Shown: in pieces, positions 26,360 through 34,844 of the stretch | How the letters are laid out: every line of letters starts with the position of its first letter | Position numbering within the stretch: the first letter of the stretch is position 1 | Origin: Rhodophyticola sp017644125 | Lineage (GTDB): Bacteria; Pseudomonadota; Alphaproteobacteria; Rhodobacterales; Rhodobacteraceae | Assembly (NCBI RefSeq): GCF_042140125.1 | Contig: NZ_CP159473.1 | DNA: 64,000 bases | Reading direction: 5' to 3' (one strand) | The notes under the pieces: generated by a model | Told to the model about the DNA's origin: nothing | The model's input: only the letters and a program-made list of their open reading frames with translations | Databases searched by the model: none | Program-made: the position numbers and the translations under genes

Positions 26360-26479
26360 CATCCAGAAACACGCCCCCGATGCCCGCGCGCCCGTGACCG
26401 GCATGCCGTGAGGCGGGGCTGCAACCCCGTTGACCTCTCGCTGCCTTCCGGTCCGAACGGCCTCAGGCGCCCGCGTCTC

Positions 26480-28168
26480 TCAGGCCGCGTCTTCGTTGCC
26501 GGGGTCCGAGGATGGGGTCTTGTCCTCATCCTTCACCTTCTTTGCCCGGCGCCGCTTGGGCTTCGGCTTGGGCGTTTCCTCGGCCGAGGGTGCATTCGCG
26601 CCCTCCGCCTCGTGGGCGGTGTCCTCATCGGCCTGCGGGTCATCAAGGTCCGGGTCCGGTCTGGCCGGACCGCCCCGGCGCTCGTCGAAGCTGAGCGAAA
26701 TGAAGTCGGGCATGTGCTCGCCCATGCCGACCACCCGGTTGCCACCGCGATCGCCGCCCCGGTCACGCCCGCCGCGGCTCCGGTTGCCGCGATCACCACG
26801 CTCGCCGCGGTCATCGGCCCGATCCCGGCTGCGCGCGGCGGGAGCCGGCGTCTCGGCGGCGGCAGTCGCCTCCTCGGCCACGGGCTCGGCGGCGGCGTTC
26901 TGGGGTGCCTGGGGCTCCTTGCGATCGTCGCGGCGGGCCCGGCTGCGGCGCGGTTTGCGCTCGGGCCTCGTGTCGGCCTCTGCCTCGGCCGTGTCGGTCG
27001 CGGCCTGCGCGTCCCCGATCTGGATCGGAGGATCGACACGGGGGATCGAATTGCCGATCAGGGACTCGATCGCGCCCAGATATTTGTCATCCGACGGCAC
27101 GTGGATCATGATCGTCTTGCCCTTGCGCCCGGCGCGGCCCGTGCGGCCGATCCGGTGCACGTAATCCTCCGCATGGGAGGGGACGTCGTAATTCAGCACA
27201 TGGCTCACATTCGGGATATCGAGCCCGCGCGCGGCCACGTCGGAGGCCACCAGAAACCTGATCGAGCCGTCGCGAAACCCGTCCAGCGTGCGGGTGCGGT
27301 GCGACTGGTCCAGATCGCCATGGATCGGCTCGGCGTTCAGGCCGTGTTTCTTGAGGGATTTCGCAACGATATCCACATCGACCTTGCGGTTGCAGAAGAT
27401 GATCGCGTTTGTGCAGGCCTCCCCTTCGCCTTCGATGATTGCGCGCAGCATGTCGCGTTTCTGCTTGGCGGCCACATCGCGGCGGGTGGGCCGGAAGCTG
27501 ACCATCACCTGTTCGATCGTTTCCGAGGCGCTCGACTGGCGGGCGACCTCGATCTTGGCCGGGTTGGACAGGAACGTATTGGTGATCCGCTCGATCTCGG
27601 GCGCCATGGTGGCGGAAAAGAACAGCGTCTGGCGGGTGAAGGGAACAAGGCCGAAGATGCGTTCGATATCGGGGATGAATCCCATGTCGAGCATCCGGTC
27701 GGCTTCGTCCACCACCATGATCTGCACACCGGTCAGAAGCAACTTGCCGCGTTCGAAATGATCGAGCAGACGGCCCGGTGTGGCGATCAGCACGTCGACG
27801 CCGCGGTCGATCAGCTGATCCTGCTCCTTGAAGGACACGCCGCCGATCAGCAGCGCCTTGGTCAGCTTCACGTGCTTGGCGTAGGTGTCGAAGTTCTCGG
27901 CCACCTGGGCGGCAAGTTCGCGCGTCGGGCAAAGCACCAGGCTTCGCGGCATCCGCGCCCGCGCACGCCCGCGCGCCAGCATGGTGATCATCGGCAGCGT
28001 GAAGCTGGCGGTCTTGCCGGTGCCCGTCTGGGCGATGCCCAGGACATCGCGGCCTTCGAGAGCCGGGGGAATGGCCCCTTCCTGTATCGGGGTCGGGGTT
28101 TCATAGCCCGCCTCTTCCACGGCTTTCAAAACCTTGGGGTTAAGGCTGAGTTCGGAAAATTTTGTCAT
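26480..28168 (-). CDS. DEAD-box ATP-dependent RNA helicase (RhlE-like)
   Basis: The 562-residue helicase unwinds short RNA duplexes, as in ribosome assembly, RNA decay or cold adaptation. Motifs in order: Q motif YETPTPIQ, AQTGTGKT (I), PTRELAAQ (Ia), VDEADRML (II), FSATM (III), VASDVAARGLDIPNV (V) and HRIGRTGRAGR (VI). The last ~170 residues are a charged, repetitive tail (RDRADDRGERGDRGNRSRG, then an acidic stretch ending SSDPGNEDAA) likely to bind RNA and partners. There is no clear Shine-Dalgarno; two hairpins lie in the 5' region. I do not assign a specific rhlE/cshA name. Confidence 0.95.
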   Translation of the reverse strand: MTKFSELSLNPKVLKAVEEAGYETPTPIQEGAIPPALEGRDVLGIAQTGTGKTASFTLPMITMLARGRARARMPRSLVLCPTRELAAQVAENFDTYAKHVKLTKALLIGGVSFKEQDQLIDRGVDVLIATPGRLLDHFERGKLLLTGVQIMVVDEADRMLDMGFIPDIERIFGLVPFTRQTLFFSATMAPEIERITNTFLSNPAKIEVARQSSASETIEQVMVSFRPTRRDVAAKQKRDMLRAIIEGEGEACTNAIIFCNRKVDVDIVAKSLKKHGLNAEPIHGDLDQSHRTRTLDGFRDGSIRFLVASDVAARGLDIPNVSHVLNYDVPSHAEDYVHRIGRTGRAGRKGKTIMIHVPSDDKYLGAIESLIGNSIPRVDPPIQIGDAQAATDTAEAEADTRPERKPRRSRARRDDRKEPQAPQNAAAEPVAEEATAAAETPAPAARSRDRADDRGERGDRGNRSRGGRDRGGDRGGNRVVGMGEHMPDFISLSFDERRGGPARPDPDLDDPQADEDTAHEAEGANAPSAEETPKPKPKRRRAKKVKDEDKTPSSDPGNEDAA

Positions 28169-28200
28169 ATGCGTCCAATGTTACCGGCAGGGGCCGGTGA

Positions 28201-28231
28201 GAAGAAAAGGAGCGCATATCCGGCGCGCTCC
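28201..28231 (-). terminator. Terminator-like hairpin between the lipoprotein and the helicase genes
   Basis: On the minus strand GGAGCGC (28231-28225) pairs with GCGCTCC (28215-28209), then TTTTCTTC follows. It would end transcription of the upstream lipoprotein gene, or act as a leader attenuator about 40 bases ahead of the helicase start. A second short hairpin (ACCGGC/GCCGGT) lies between it and the start codon. Confidence 0.6.
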
Positions 28232-28324
28232 GCGTCGCGGCCCTTGCGCCCATCGCAACGGCCCTTGGGAAATAGTCCAGACAGCGCATAAGGTCAAATG
28301 CTGCGCTGCACACAAGGGGGAGCG

Positions 28325-28813
28325 TTACATTTCCGCCGCACGGGCAAGCGCTTCTGAAAAGAGCGCGGGAGGGGCGTGAATGGCGATAGCGCCGGACGGG
28401 CCGAACAGCCGGGCGCGCAATCCGCTCCGGGCGCCGGCACGGATCATCTCGGGGCTCAACGCGATCATCCCGACCGCGAAATCACGGCAATGCCCATGGG
28501 TGCATCCGCCGACGCGGCGCGCAAGGCTGCGATAGGGCAGCTCGGTCCCGCCACGCCAGGCGCTGCTGTAGCGCAGTCTGTGCACACCGTCCCGGCGCTG
28601 GTGAATGATCAGCGCGCGGATCGTCTCGTCGCCCCGGGTTGCCACGATCACATGGCCCATGAGCACGTGATGGACATCGTTGCTGAGCAGCATCTGGCGG
28701 GAATAGACGCCGAAGAGGCCCTGATCACGGCTGATCAGATCGCCGCCCCGCCCGCCGGCGGCACAGGCGGCCAGCATGAAGACCAGCGCGAGGACGGAAA
28801 GCCGATGGAACAT
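28325..28813 (-). CDS. Unknown lipoprotein
   Basis: A 162-residue protein with signal peptide MFHRLSVLALVFMLAAC and lipobox LAAC. The mature part is basic and has two nearby Cys (GGCTHGHCRDF) that could bind a metal or form a disulfide, and the sequence SEALARAAEM at its end. I recognise no family. It is encoded upstream of the helicase with a terminator between the two. Confidence 0.7.
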   Translation of the reverse strand: MFHRLSVLALVFMLAACAAGGRGGDLISRDQGLFGVYSRQMLLSNDVHHVLMGHVIVATRGDETIRALIIHQRRDGVHRLRYSSAWRGGTELPYRSLARRVGGCTHGHCRDFAVGMIALSPEMIRAGARSGLRARLFGPSGAIAIHAPPALFSEALARAAEM

Positions 28814-28859
28814 GCCCGCAGCTTGCCCGGATTTCGGTTAATCCACCGTTAAGCTGTGA

Positions 28860-29474
28860 CTAGGCGGTGAGCGAGGGATGCAGCACGGGCATGTACCCGG
28901 CGGCAAGCACGGCGCGCGTGGGCGCCGGCGTAAGCACGGTGACGGGCCCGCCGGGGCGGGGGACCGGGTGGCCGTAACCCTTCGGATCGTAGGGATGCAT
29001 ATGGTCCCCCCGCACCAGATGGGCGCGATCCTTCCACAGGATGAAGGCGAAATCCGGCAGATCGGCGCTCTCGGCCTCGTGGCGGATCTGTGCGCGGTTG
29101 CGCGTCACCCGGGCCTTGTGCAGCGCCCCATCCATCGCCATCCGCTCCGGCGGCGCGCCGGTCGCCCGTTGCCAGGCGGCGGTCCAGCGCAGATAGGCCT
29201 CCCGCCGGCAGTAATGGCAGGGCCGGTGCCCCGCGGTAAGCGCCACGGCCTCATCCAGAAAGAACAGGGCCGACCAGCCGCGATCGGGCATGGGGCCGTG
29301 ATAGATGCCCCTCGGATGGGTGAGCGTGCAGACCAGCCAGTGCTTGTGGGACCAGCGCGCGGTGCCGAGCGTGCCATCGGGCCGATGGATGATCCCGCGA
29401 TTGCCGGTGAAAAGCCCCCGCGCCGGGTCCGCGACGATCTCGCCCGTGGGCAGAACCCGGTTTTGAAGGGTCAC
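28860..29474 (-). CDS. Conserved unknown protein with GHRPCHYC motif, coupled to prfC
   Basis: A 204-residue protein starting at GTG 29474, which overlaps the prfC stop as GTGA. Conserved-looking elements are TLQNRVLPTGEIVADPARG at the N-terminus, TARWSHKHWLVCTL, and GHRPCHYCRREAY in the middle. The CxxC together with nearby His residues might bind zinc. I recall close homologues across alphaproteobacteria as uncharacterised proteins. Coupling to release factor 3 hints at a translation-related role, but that is only positional. Confidence 0.75.
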   Translation of the reverse strand: MTLQNRVLPTGEIVADPARGLFTGNRGIIHRPDGTLGTARWSHKHWLVCTLTHPRGIYHGPMPDRGWSALFFLDEAVALTAGHRPCHYCRREAYLRWTAAWQRATGAPPERMAMDGALHKARVTRNRAQIRHEAESADLPDFAFILWKDRAHLVRGDHMHPYDPKGYGHPVPRPGGPVTVLTPAPTRAVLAAGYMPVLHPSLTA

Positions 29475-31069
29475 ACCATCAGTTCCTTGGTCGCCGAAAG
29501 CCGGATGTCGGGATAATCCCGCTCCACCCGGTCGATGTCCCATTGCAGACGTGTCAGATAGACCGGATCGCCGTCATTGTCGGTGGCGATATGCTGTTTG
29601 TTGGCGTTGGCGAAGGCGTCGACCTTGTCTCTGGGGCCGTGCACCCATCTGGCGGAGGTGAATTGCGACGGCTCGAACCGCACCGGCAGGCCGTACTCCA
29701 GCTCGATCCGGCTGGCCAGCACCTCGAATTGCAGCGCGCCGACCACGCCGACGATGAAGCCGGAGCCGAAGCTGGGTTTGAAGACCTTGGCGGCCCCTTC
29801 CTCGGCGAATTGCATCAACGCCTTGTCGAGATGCTTGGCCTTCATCGGGTCGCCCGCGCGGCAGGTCTGCAGAAGCTCCGGCGCGAAACTGGGGATGCCG
29901 GTGAAACGCAAGCTTTCGCCCTCGGTCAGGGCGTCGCCGATGCGAAGCTGGCCATGGTTCGGAATGCCGATGATGTCGCCGGCCCAGGCCTCTTCGGCCA
30001 GTTCGCGGTCACTGGCGAGAAACATGACCGGGTTGCTGATCGCCATGGGTTTCTTCGAGCGCACATGGGTCAGCTTCATGCCGCGTTCGAAATGGCCCGA
30101 AACCATGCGCACGAAGGCCACCCGGTCGCGGTGCTTGGGGTCCATATTGGCCTGCACCTTGAAGACGAAGCCCGAAACTTTCCGTTCCTCCGGCGCGACT
30201 TCGCGGGGTTCGGCATTCTGCACCTGCGGCTCGGGCCCGTATTCGGCGATGCCGTCCATCAGTTCCTTCACGCCGAAGGAGTTGATCGCGGAGCCGAACC
30301 AGATCGGGGTCAGCGTCCCGTCGAGAAACGCCCTGCGGTCCAGCGGCGGCAGCAACTCGCGCGCCATCTCCACCTCCTCGCGGAGCTTTTCCAGCAGGTC
30401 CGCGGGCACATGTTCGGCAAGTTTCGGGTCGTCGAGCCCTTCGATGCGGATGCTTTCGGCGACCACGTTGCGGTCCGCCCGGTCCATCAGGTCCAGCCGG
30501 TCGTGGATCAGGTCGTAACAGCCCAGGAAATCGCGCCCGGAGCCGATGGGCCAGCTTGCCGGTGTCACGTCGATGGCGAGGTTTTCCTGAATCTCGTCGA
30601 TGATATCGAAGGTGTCGCGGCTTTCGCGGTCCATCTTGTTGCAGAAGGTCAGGATCGGCAGATCGCGCAGACGGCAGACTTCGAAAAGCTTCTGGGTCTG
30701 GCTTTCCACGCCTTTCGCCCCGTCGATGACCATGATGGCGGCATCCACGGCGGTCAGCGTGCGATAGGTGTCCTCGGAGAAATCGGAGTGGCCGGGGGTG
30801 TCCACGAGGTTGAACCGGAAGCGCCCGAAATCGAACGACATGGCGGAGGCCGAGACCGAGATGCCCCGATCCTTTTCCATCTGCATGAAATCGGAGCGTG
30901 TGCGCCGCGCCTCGCCCTTGGCGCGCACCTGCCCGGCCATCTGGATCGCCCCGCCATAAAGCAGGAATTTCTCCGTCAGCGTGGTCTTGCCCGCATCCGG
31001 GTGCGAGATGATCGCAAAGGTCCGGCGGCGGGCGATTTCAGGGGGCAAGGGGGGGCGATTGTCCAACAT
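29471..31069 (-). CDS. prfC: Peptide chain release factor 3
   Basis: The 532-residue GTPase recycles RF1/RF2 from ribosomes after termination. G-motifs: SHPDAGKTT (residues 22-30), the switch region EKDRGISVSASAMSFD, DTPGHSDFSEDT (G3) and FCNKMDRES (G4). ATG 31069 (MLDNRPPLPPEIARRRT) is chosen from family length; upstream in-frame sequence is Pro-rich and not plausible. Length equals typical RF3. Confidence 0.96.
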   Translation of the reverse strand: MLDNRPPLPPEIARRRTFAIISHPDAGKTTLTEKFLLYGGAIQMAGQVRAKGEARRTRSDFMQMEKDRGISVSASAMSFDFGRFRFNLVDTPGHSDFSEDTYRTLTAVDAAIMVIDGAKGVESQTQKLFEVCRLRDLPILTFCNKMDRESRDTFDIIDEIQENLAIDVTPASWPIGSGRDFLGCYDLIHDRLDLMDRADRNVVAESIRIEGLDDPKLAEHVPADLLEKLREEVEMARELLPPLDRRAFLDGTLTPIWFGSAINSFGVKELMDGIAEYGPEPQVQNAEPREVAPEERKVSGFVFKVQANMDPKHRDRVAFVRMVSGHFERGMKLTHVRSKKPMAISNPVMFLASDRELAEEAWAGDIIGIPNHGQLRIGDALTEGESLRFTGIPSFAPELLQTCRAGDPMKAKHLDKALMQFAEEGAAKVFKPSFGSGFIVGVVGALQFEVLASRIELEYGLPVRFEPSQFTSARWVHGPRDKVDAFANANKQHIATDNDGDPVYLTRLQWDIDRVERDYPDIRLSATKELMV

Positions 31070-31325
31070 GGGCGCCGGTATAGGCGGGGGCGGGGGCATT
31101 GGCAATCGACGCCGGCGGCGCCCCGTGGGATGACGGTCCGGCCCCTGCAGGACCCCGCAATGCCGGAGGGTCGAACCCGACATGATCCGGGGTCCGCAGC
31201 CCGGGTTTGGCTTTCGCGTCGGCGGGCGATCTGCGCGCCGCCGGTTTCGCCTGCCCAAATGTGATGACCCGCGGGGGCAACTCGCGTAAGATGGGAACAC
31301 TAAGTGAACAAAAGGGAGGGTCGTG

Positions 31326-31694
31326 ATGACATTGGAAGAGATCGCGACTGCGCTGGTCGATGGGTGCCGCACACAGCGTGAAGACGAAAATCTGGACAAG
31401 CTCTATGCGCCCGATGCGGTGTCCGTGGAGGCCGCGGATGTCTCCGGCATGGGGCGGGAGACCAGGGGCCTTGAGGGCATTCGCGGCAAACATGCCTGGT
31501 GGAATGGGAATTTCGAGGTGCATGGCGGCGACGTGCAGGGGCCGTTTCTGCATGGCGACGACCGCTTCGGCGTGATTTTCGAGATCGACGCGACCCATAA
31601 GGAAAGCGGCGAGCGGACGCAGATGAAGGAAATGGCGATCTATCACGTCGCGGATGGCAAGATCGTGCGCGAGGAGTTTTTCGGAACAGCCTGA
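31326..31694 (+). CDS. SnoaL-like / NTF2-fold protein
   Basis: A 122-residue cone-shaped alpha+beta-barrel protein: N-terminal helices (EEIATALVDGCRTQRED), LDKLYAPDAVSVEAAD, ending KEMAIYHVADGKIVREEFF, the C-terminal strand pattern of SnoaL-like proteins. Such proteins are enzymes or binding proteins for small hydrophobic ligands; the role here is unknown. AGGGAGGG (31313-31320) favours ATG 31326 over GTG 31323. It is divergent from prfC and convergent with the Hint-domain gene. Confidence 0.8.
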   Translation: MTLEEIATALVDGCRTQREDENLDKLYAPDAVSVEAADVSGMGRETRGLEGIRGKHAWWNGNFEVHGGDVQGPFLHGDDRFGVIFEIDATHKESGERTQMKEMAIYHVADGKIVREEFFGTA

Positions 31695-31756
31695 CGCGAC
31701 CCTCGCCCCGCTTGCATCTGTCCCGCAACGGGCAGGCAGACGGGGCGGCCAGTGGT

Positions 31757-32761
31757 TCAATCGTCCTTGAAAACGCCCTTGCTGGCGCGGGTCAGCCGGT
31801 CGATCACGTCGCCCTGCTTGTCCAGAACGGTTTTCGACAGCTCGATTTCGGAGGCGTTCAGCCGGTCCGCGTCCGATGGCGCGATATCCAGATCCTCGGG
31901 CAGGGCGGCGCGGGTCTGGCTGGTGACCAGCAGGCTTTCGACCGCGATCCCTTCGGCATAGATGATCTCGTGGCCGTCAAAGAGGATGTGATAGGTGTCT
32001 TCATGGCCACCTTCCTCCTGCACGACGGTTGCGCCGTCGACAAGATAGCCCGCCTTGACCATCACTTCGGCCCGGCCGGTCCCGACCTCGTCGGTGCGTT
32101 GCCAGATGAACAGCCGGTGATGCGGCGACAGGCGCAGGTCGCGGGCGGTGTTCAGCGTGCCTTCGGTGATGCGGATGGGGGCCAGCGCCCCGGTCGTGCG
32201 CATGGTCTGCTGGCCGATCCAGCGAATCTCCTGAGGGCCGTTGTCGCGGGTCAGCACCCGATCACCGACAACCAGCGTCTCGACCGGTTTTTGCGCGCCG
32301 TTGGCCATGGTCAGATGGGTGCCGGCAAGGAAACTGACGCTGGCGATATCGGCAAACCGGCGCGGGGCACTTTCGACTTCGGAGGCCACAAGCTCGTAAT
32401 CCGTCGCGATCTGCAGGGTGGTGAGCGGCAGCACATGCCGGGAGGTTTTCGCATCCGACCAGATCGTCAGCAGCAGAAGCTCCACCATCTTGCCGTCGGG
32501 CGCCATCAGCGTGTGACACAGATCCAGCGTGACCCCGTCACCGGGATGCCCAAGCTGCGAAGCGTCGGCCACCTCCTGCCCCTTGGGGCCATCGCAGATT
32601 GCGAGGCTGGCCATGTTCGCCCGACGCGACAATCGGTAGTAATCCCCCGGAACGACATCCTTCATCAACCCGATCGGATCGCCCTCATTGGCCCCGGTGG
32701 ACACGGTCAGGGCGTCGGCGGGATAGGTGGAAAAGGTGAATTGAGCGGTGCGCCGTGTCAT
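31757..32761 (-). CDS. Hint-domain protein (Hint_2 type) with Ser at the expected Cys position
   Basis: A 334-residue protein. Residues ~1-135 are a beta-rich unknown domain; residues ~140-285 match the Hedgehog/intein (Hint) fold common in Rhodobacteraceae: SFLAGTHLTMANGAQKPVE, VGDRVLTRDNGPQEIRWIG and LSPHHRLFIW. Related proteins usually begin the domain with CFTPGT; here Ser143 takes the Cys position. AGGAGAG in front of ATG 32761 decides the start against ATG 32782. These proteins may self-process or be remnants; the substrate is unknown. Confidence 0.8.
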   Translation of the reverse strand: MTRRTAQFTFSTYPADALTVSTGANEGDPIGLMKDVVPGDYYRLSRRANMASLAICDGPKGQEVADASQLGHPGDGVTLDLCHTLMAPDGKMVELLLLTIWSDAKTSRHVLPLTTLQIATDYELVASEVESAPRRFADIASVSFLAGTHLTMANGAQKPVETLVVGDRVLTRDNGPQEIRWIGQQTMRTTGALAPIRITEGTLNTARDLRLSPHHRLFIWQRTDEVGTGRAEVMVKAGYLVDGATVVQEEGGHEDTYHILFDGHEIIYAEGIAVESLLVTSQTRAALPEDLDIAPSDADRLNASEIELSKTVLDKQGDVIDRLTRASKGVFKDD

Positions 32762-32871
32762 GGTCTCTCCTTGGACGTTCATGGGTAAGTCGCGGCGCGA
32801 AGCCGGTCAAGCGAGACTGGCGATGCCGGCCACCGGCTGCTAGATCGGAGGGGAAGCCAGAGGAGGGTGCG

Positions 32872-33651
32872 ATGGATCTGGGAATTTCGGGAAAACGGGC
32901 GCTGGTCTGTGCCTCGTCCAAGGGGCTGGGTCGGGGCTGTGTCGAGGCCTTGGCGGCGGCAGGATGCGATCTGGTGATGAACGCGCGCGGCGCCGAGGCG
33001 CTGGAGGCCGCGGCGGAGGCGATCCGGTCCGCCTATGGGGTGACCGTCACGACCGTAGCGGCCGACGTCACCAGTGAAGGCGGGCGCGCCGAACTGATTG
33101 AAATGGCGGGTGAAACCGATATCCTCGTCACCAATGCGGGCGGCCCACCGCCGGGCATGTGGCATGAGTGGGGGCGGGACGATTTCATTGCCGCGCTGGA
33201 CGCCAACATGCTGACCCCGATTGCCCTGATGACCGCGTTGATACCGGGCATGATCGACCGGGGCTGGGGCCGGGTGGTCAACATCACCTCGCAATCGGTC
33301 AAGGCGCCGATCCCGCAGCTTGGCCTGTCGAACGCGGCGCGCACCGGGTTGACCGGCTATGTGGCGGGCACGGCGCGGCAGGTCGCGCCCCAGGGCGTCG
33401 TGATCAACAATCTCCTGCCCGGCATCCATGCCACGGACCGGGCCGATGCGCTGGATGGCGGGGTGGCCAAGGCCGAGGGGATCAGCATCGAAGAGGCCCG
33501 CGCGCGGCGCGCGGCCACCATCCCCGCGCGCCGCTACGGAACGGCGGAGGAGTTCGGCCAGATGTGCGCCTACCTGTGTTCGCAACAAGCCGGATTCATC
33601 GTAGGCCAGAACATCCTGATGGATGGCGGCGCCACGAACGCAACCCTATGA
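32872..33651 (+). CDS. SDR-family protein lacking the YxxxK catalytic pair
   Basis: The 259-residue Rossmann protein resembles 3-oxoacyl-ACP reductase: nucleotide loop CASSKGLGRG (about 13-22), DILVTNAGGPPPG, VVNITS (Ser140) and FIVGQNILMDGG at the C-terminus. Where the catalytic Tyr and Lys should lie (13 and 17 residues after Ser140), Ser153 and Arg157 are found (LGLSNAARTGL). I recall an SDR subgroup with this LSNxxR pattern. AGGAGG at 32861-32866 supports ATG 32872. It overlaps the next gene by ATGA. Confidence 0.85.
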   Translation: MDLGISGKRALVCASSKGLGRGCVEALAAAGCDLVMNARGAEALEAAAEAIRSAYGVTVTTVAADVTSEGGRAELIEMAGETDILVTNAGGPPPGMWHEWGRDDFIAALDANMLTPIALMTALIPGMIDRGWGRVVNITSQSVKAPIPQLGLSNAARTGLTGYVAGTARQVAPQGVVINNLLPGIHATDRADALDGGVAKAEGISIEEARARRAATIPARRYGTAEEFGQMCAYLCSQQAGFIVGQNILMDGGATNATL

Positions 33652-34790
33652 GCGAGCGGTTTTCCCTAAAGGATCATCTGTTCAACGCGGAGTCGCTGGG
33701 CGATCTGGCGGCGGAATACGCCGCCGGATTGCAGGATTTCGATGCCGAGGGATTTCTGGCCCAGGTGCTACCCGGTCTTGAAGGGCGCGAGCTGCTGGAG
33801 CGGCTCGACTGGATCGCGGATTGCATCGAGACGCGGCTGCCACCCGATTTCCCCGCCATGGCCGATGCGCTGGAGGCCGCAATGCCGCCCGAACTGGACC
33901 CGGCCAGAACCGATGACGATTTCGGCCGGTTCATTCATTCGGTTCCCGGAATTCTGGCCGTCCGGCACGGGATGGAACACCATCGGGAGCGGGCGCTGGA
34001 CCTTCTGGAGGCGGCCACGAAACGGTTTTCGATGGAGCTCTATATCCGGCCGTTTCTGAACCGCTGGCCCGAGGAAACGCTGCGCCGTCTGGAGCGGTGG
34101 TGCACCAGTTCCAACTACCACGTCCGCCGGTTGGTGAGCGAAGGGACCCGCCCAAGGCTGCCCTGGGCGAAATCGATCACGCTTGACCCGATGGTGCCGC
34201 TGCGGTTCCTCGATGCGCTGCATGCGGACCCGACACGGTATGTGACGCGGTCGGTCGCGAACCATCTCAACGACATCAGCAAGCTGGATCCGGAGCGGGT
34301 GCTCGGCATGCTGACCGCCTGGCGGGAGGCCGGCCGGCAACAGGACGCGGAACTGGCCTGGATGACCCGCCACGCCTTGCGCACCCTGATCAAGGCTGGC
34401 CATCCGGGCGCGATGGCGCATCTGGGCTACGATGCCGACGCACCGGTGAGACTGGAGGCGATAACGGTCACGCCCGATCCGGTGGCGATCGGCGGGCGCG
34501 CGACGGTGGAAATTGTCCTTTCCGCGCCTGAACGGACGCCGGTTCTGGTGGATTACCTGCTTTGGTTTCACAAACCCGACAGGGCGGAGACATGCAAGGT
34601 CTTCAAGCTGAAACAGGCGGAGGTGACGCCGGACCGGCCGCTTCGCGTGGCCAAGACCCATGTCTTCCCGGAAAATGCGACCACATTCACCCTCTATCCC
34701 GGGCCGCACCGGATTTCGGCGCAGGTCAACGGGAAGATTTTGGGAGAGGTCGCTTTTTCGCTGACAGAAAGCGGGCGTGGGCGGACTTGA
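33648..34790 (+). CDS. AlkD-like HEAT-repeat DNA alkylation repair protein
   Basis: A 380-residue protein. The helical repeats (RHGMEHHRERALDLLEAATKRF, shown here as MEHHRERALDLLEAATKRF, then RFLDALHADPTRYVTRSVANHLNDISK) match the HEAT-like DNA glycosylase family that removes bulky or alkylated bases. The last ~110 residues are beta-rich (VTPDPVAIGGRATVEIVLS) and resemble the C-terminal domain of the same family in proteobacteria. ATGA overlap couples it to the SDR gene. Activity is inferred from family, not from visible catalytic residues. Confidence 0.8.
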   Translation: MSERFSLKDHLFNAESLGDLAAEYAAGLQDFDAEGFLAQVLPGLEGRELLERLDWIADCIETRLPPDFPAMADALEAAMPPELDPARTDDDFGRFIHSVPGILAVRHGMEHHRERALDLLEAATKRFSMELYIRPFLNRWPEETLRRLERWCTSSNYHVRRLVSEGTRPRLPWAKSITLDPMVPLRFLDALHADPTRYVTRSVANHLNDISKLDPERVLGMLTAWREAGRQQDAELAWMTRHALRTLIKAGHPGAMAHLGYDADAPVRLEAITVTPDPVAIGGRATVEIVLSAPERTPVLVDYLLWFHKPDRAETCKVFKLKQAEVTPDRPLRVAKTHVFPENATTFTLYPGPHRISAQVNGKILGEVAFSLTESGRGRT

Positions 34791-34844
34791 AACATCAGAT
34801 GGCCCCTGTTACCTGCGAAACCCGATGGAATTGATCGGGTTTTC

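Noticed and set aside
26360..26479. Possible 4.5S (SRP) RNA on the minus strand, because of GGACCGGAAGGCAGC
   Set aside because: The GGAA tetraloop context is present, but the flanking bases do not fit the conserved UCAGG...AGCAGCC core, and the stem arms do not pair.
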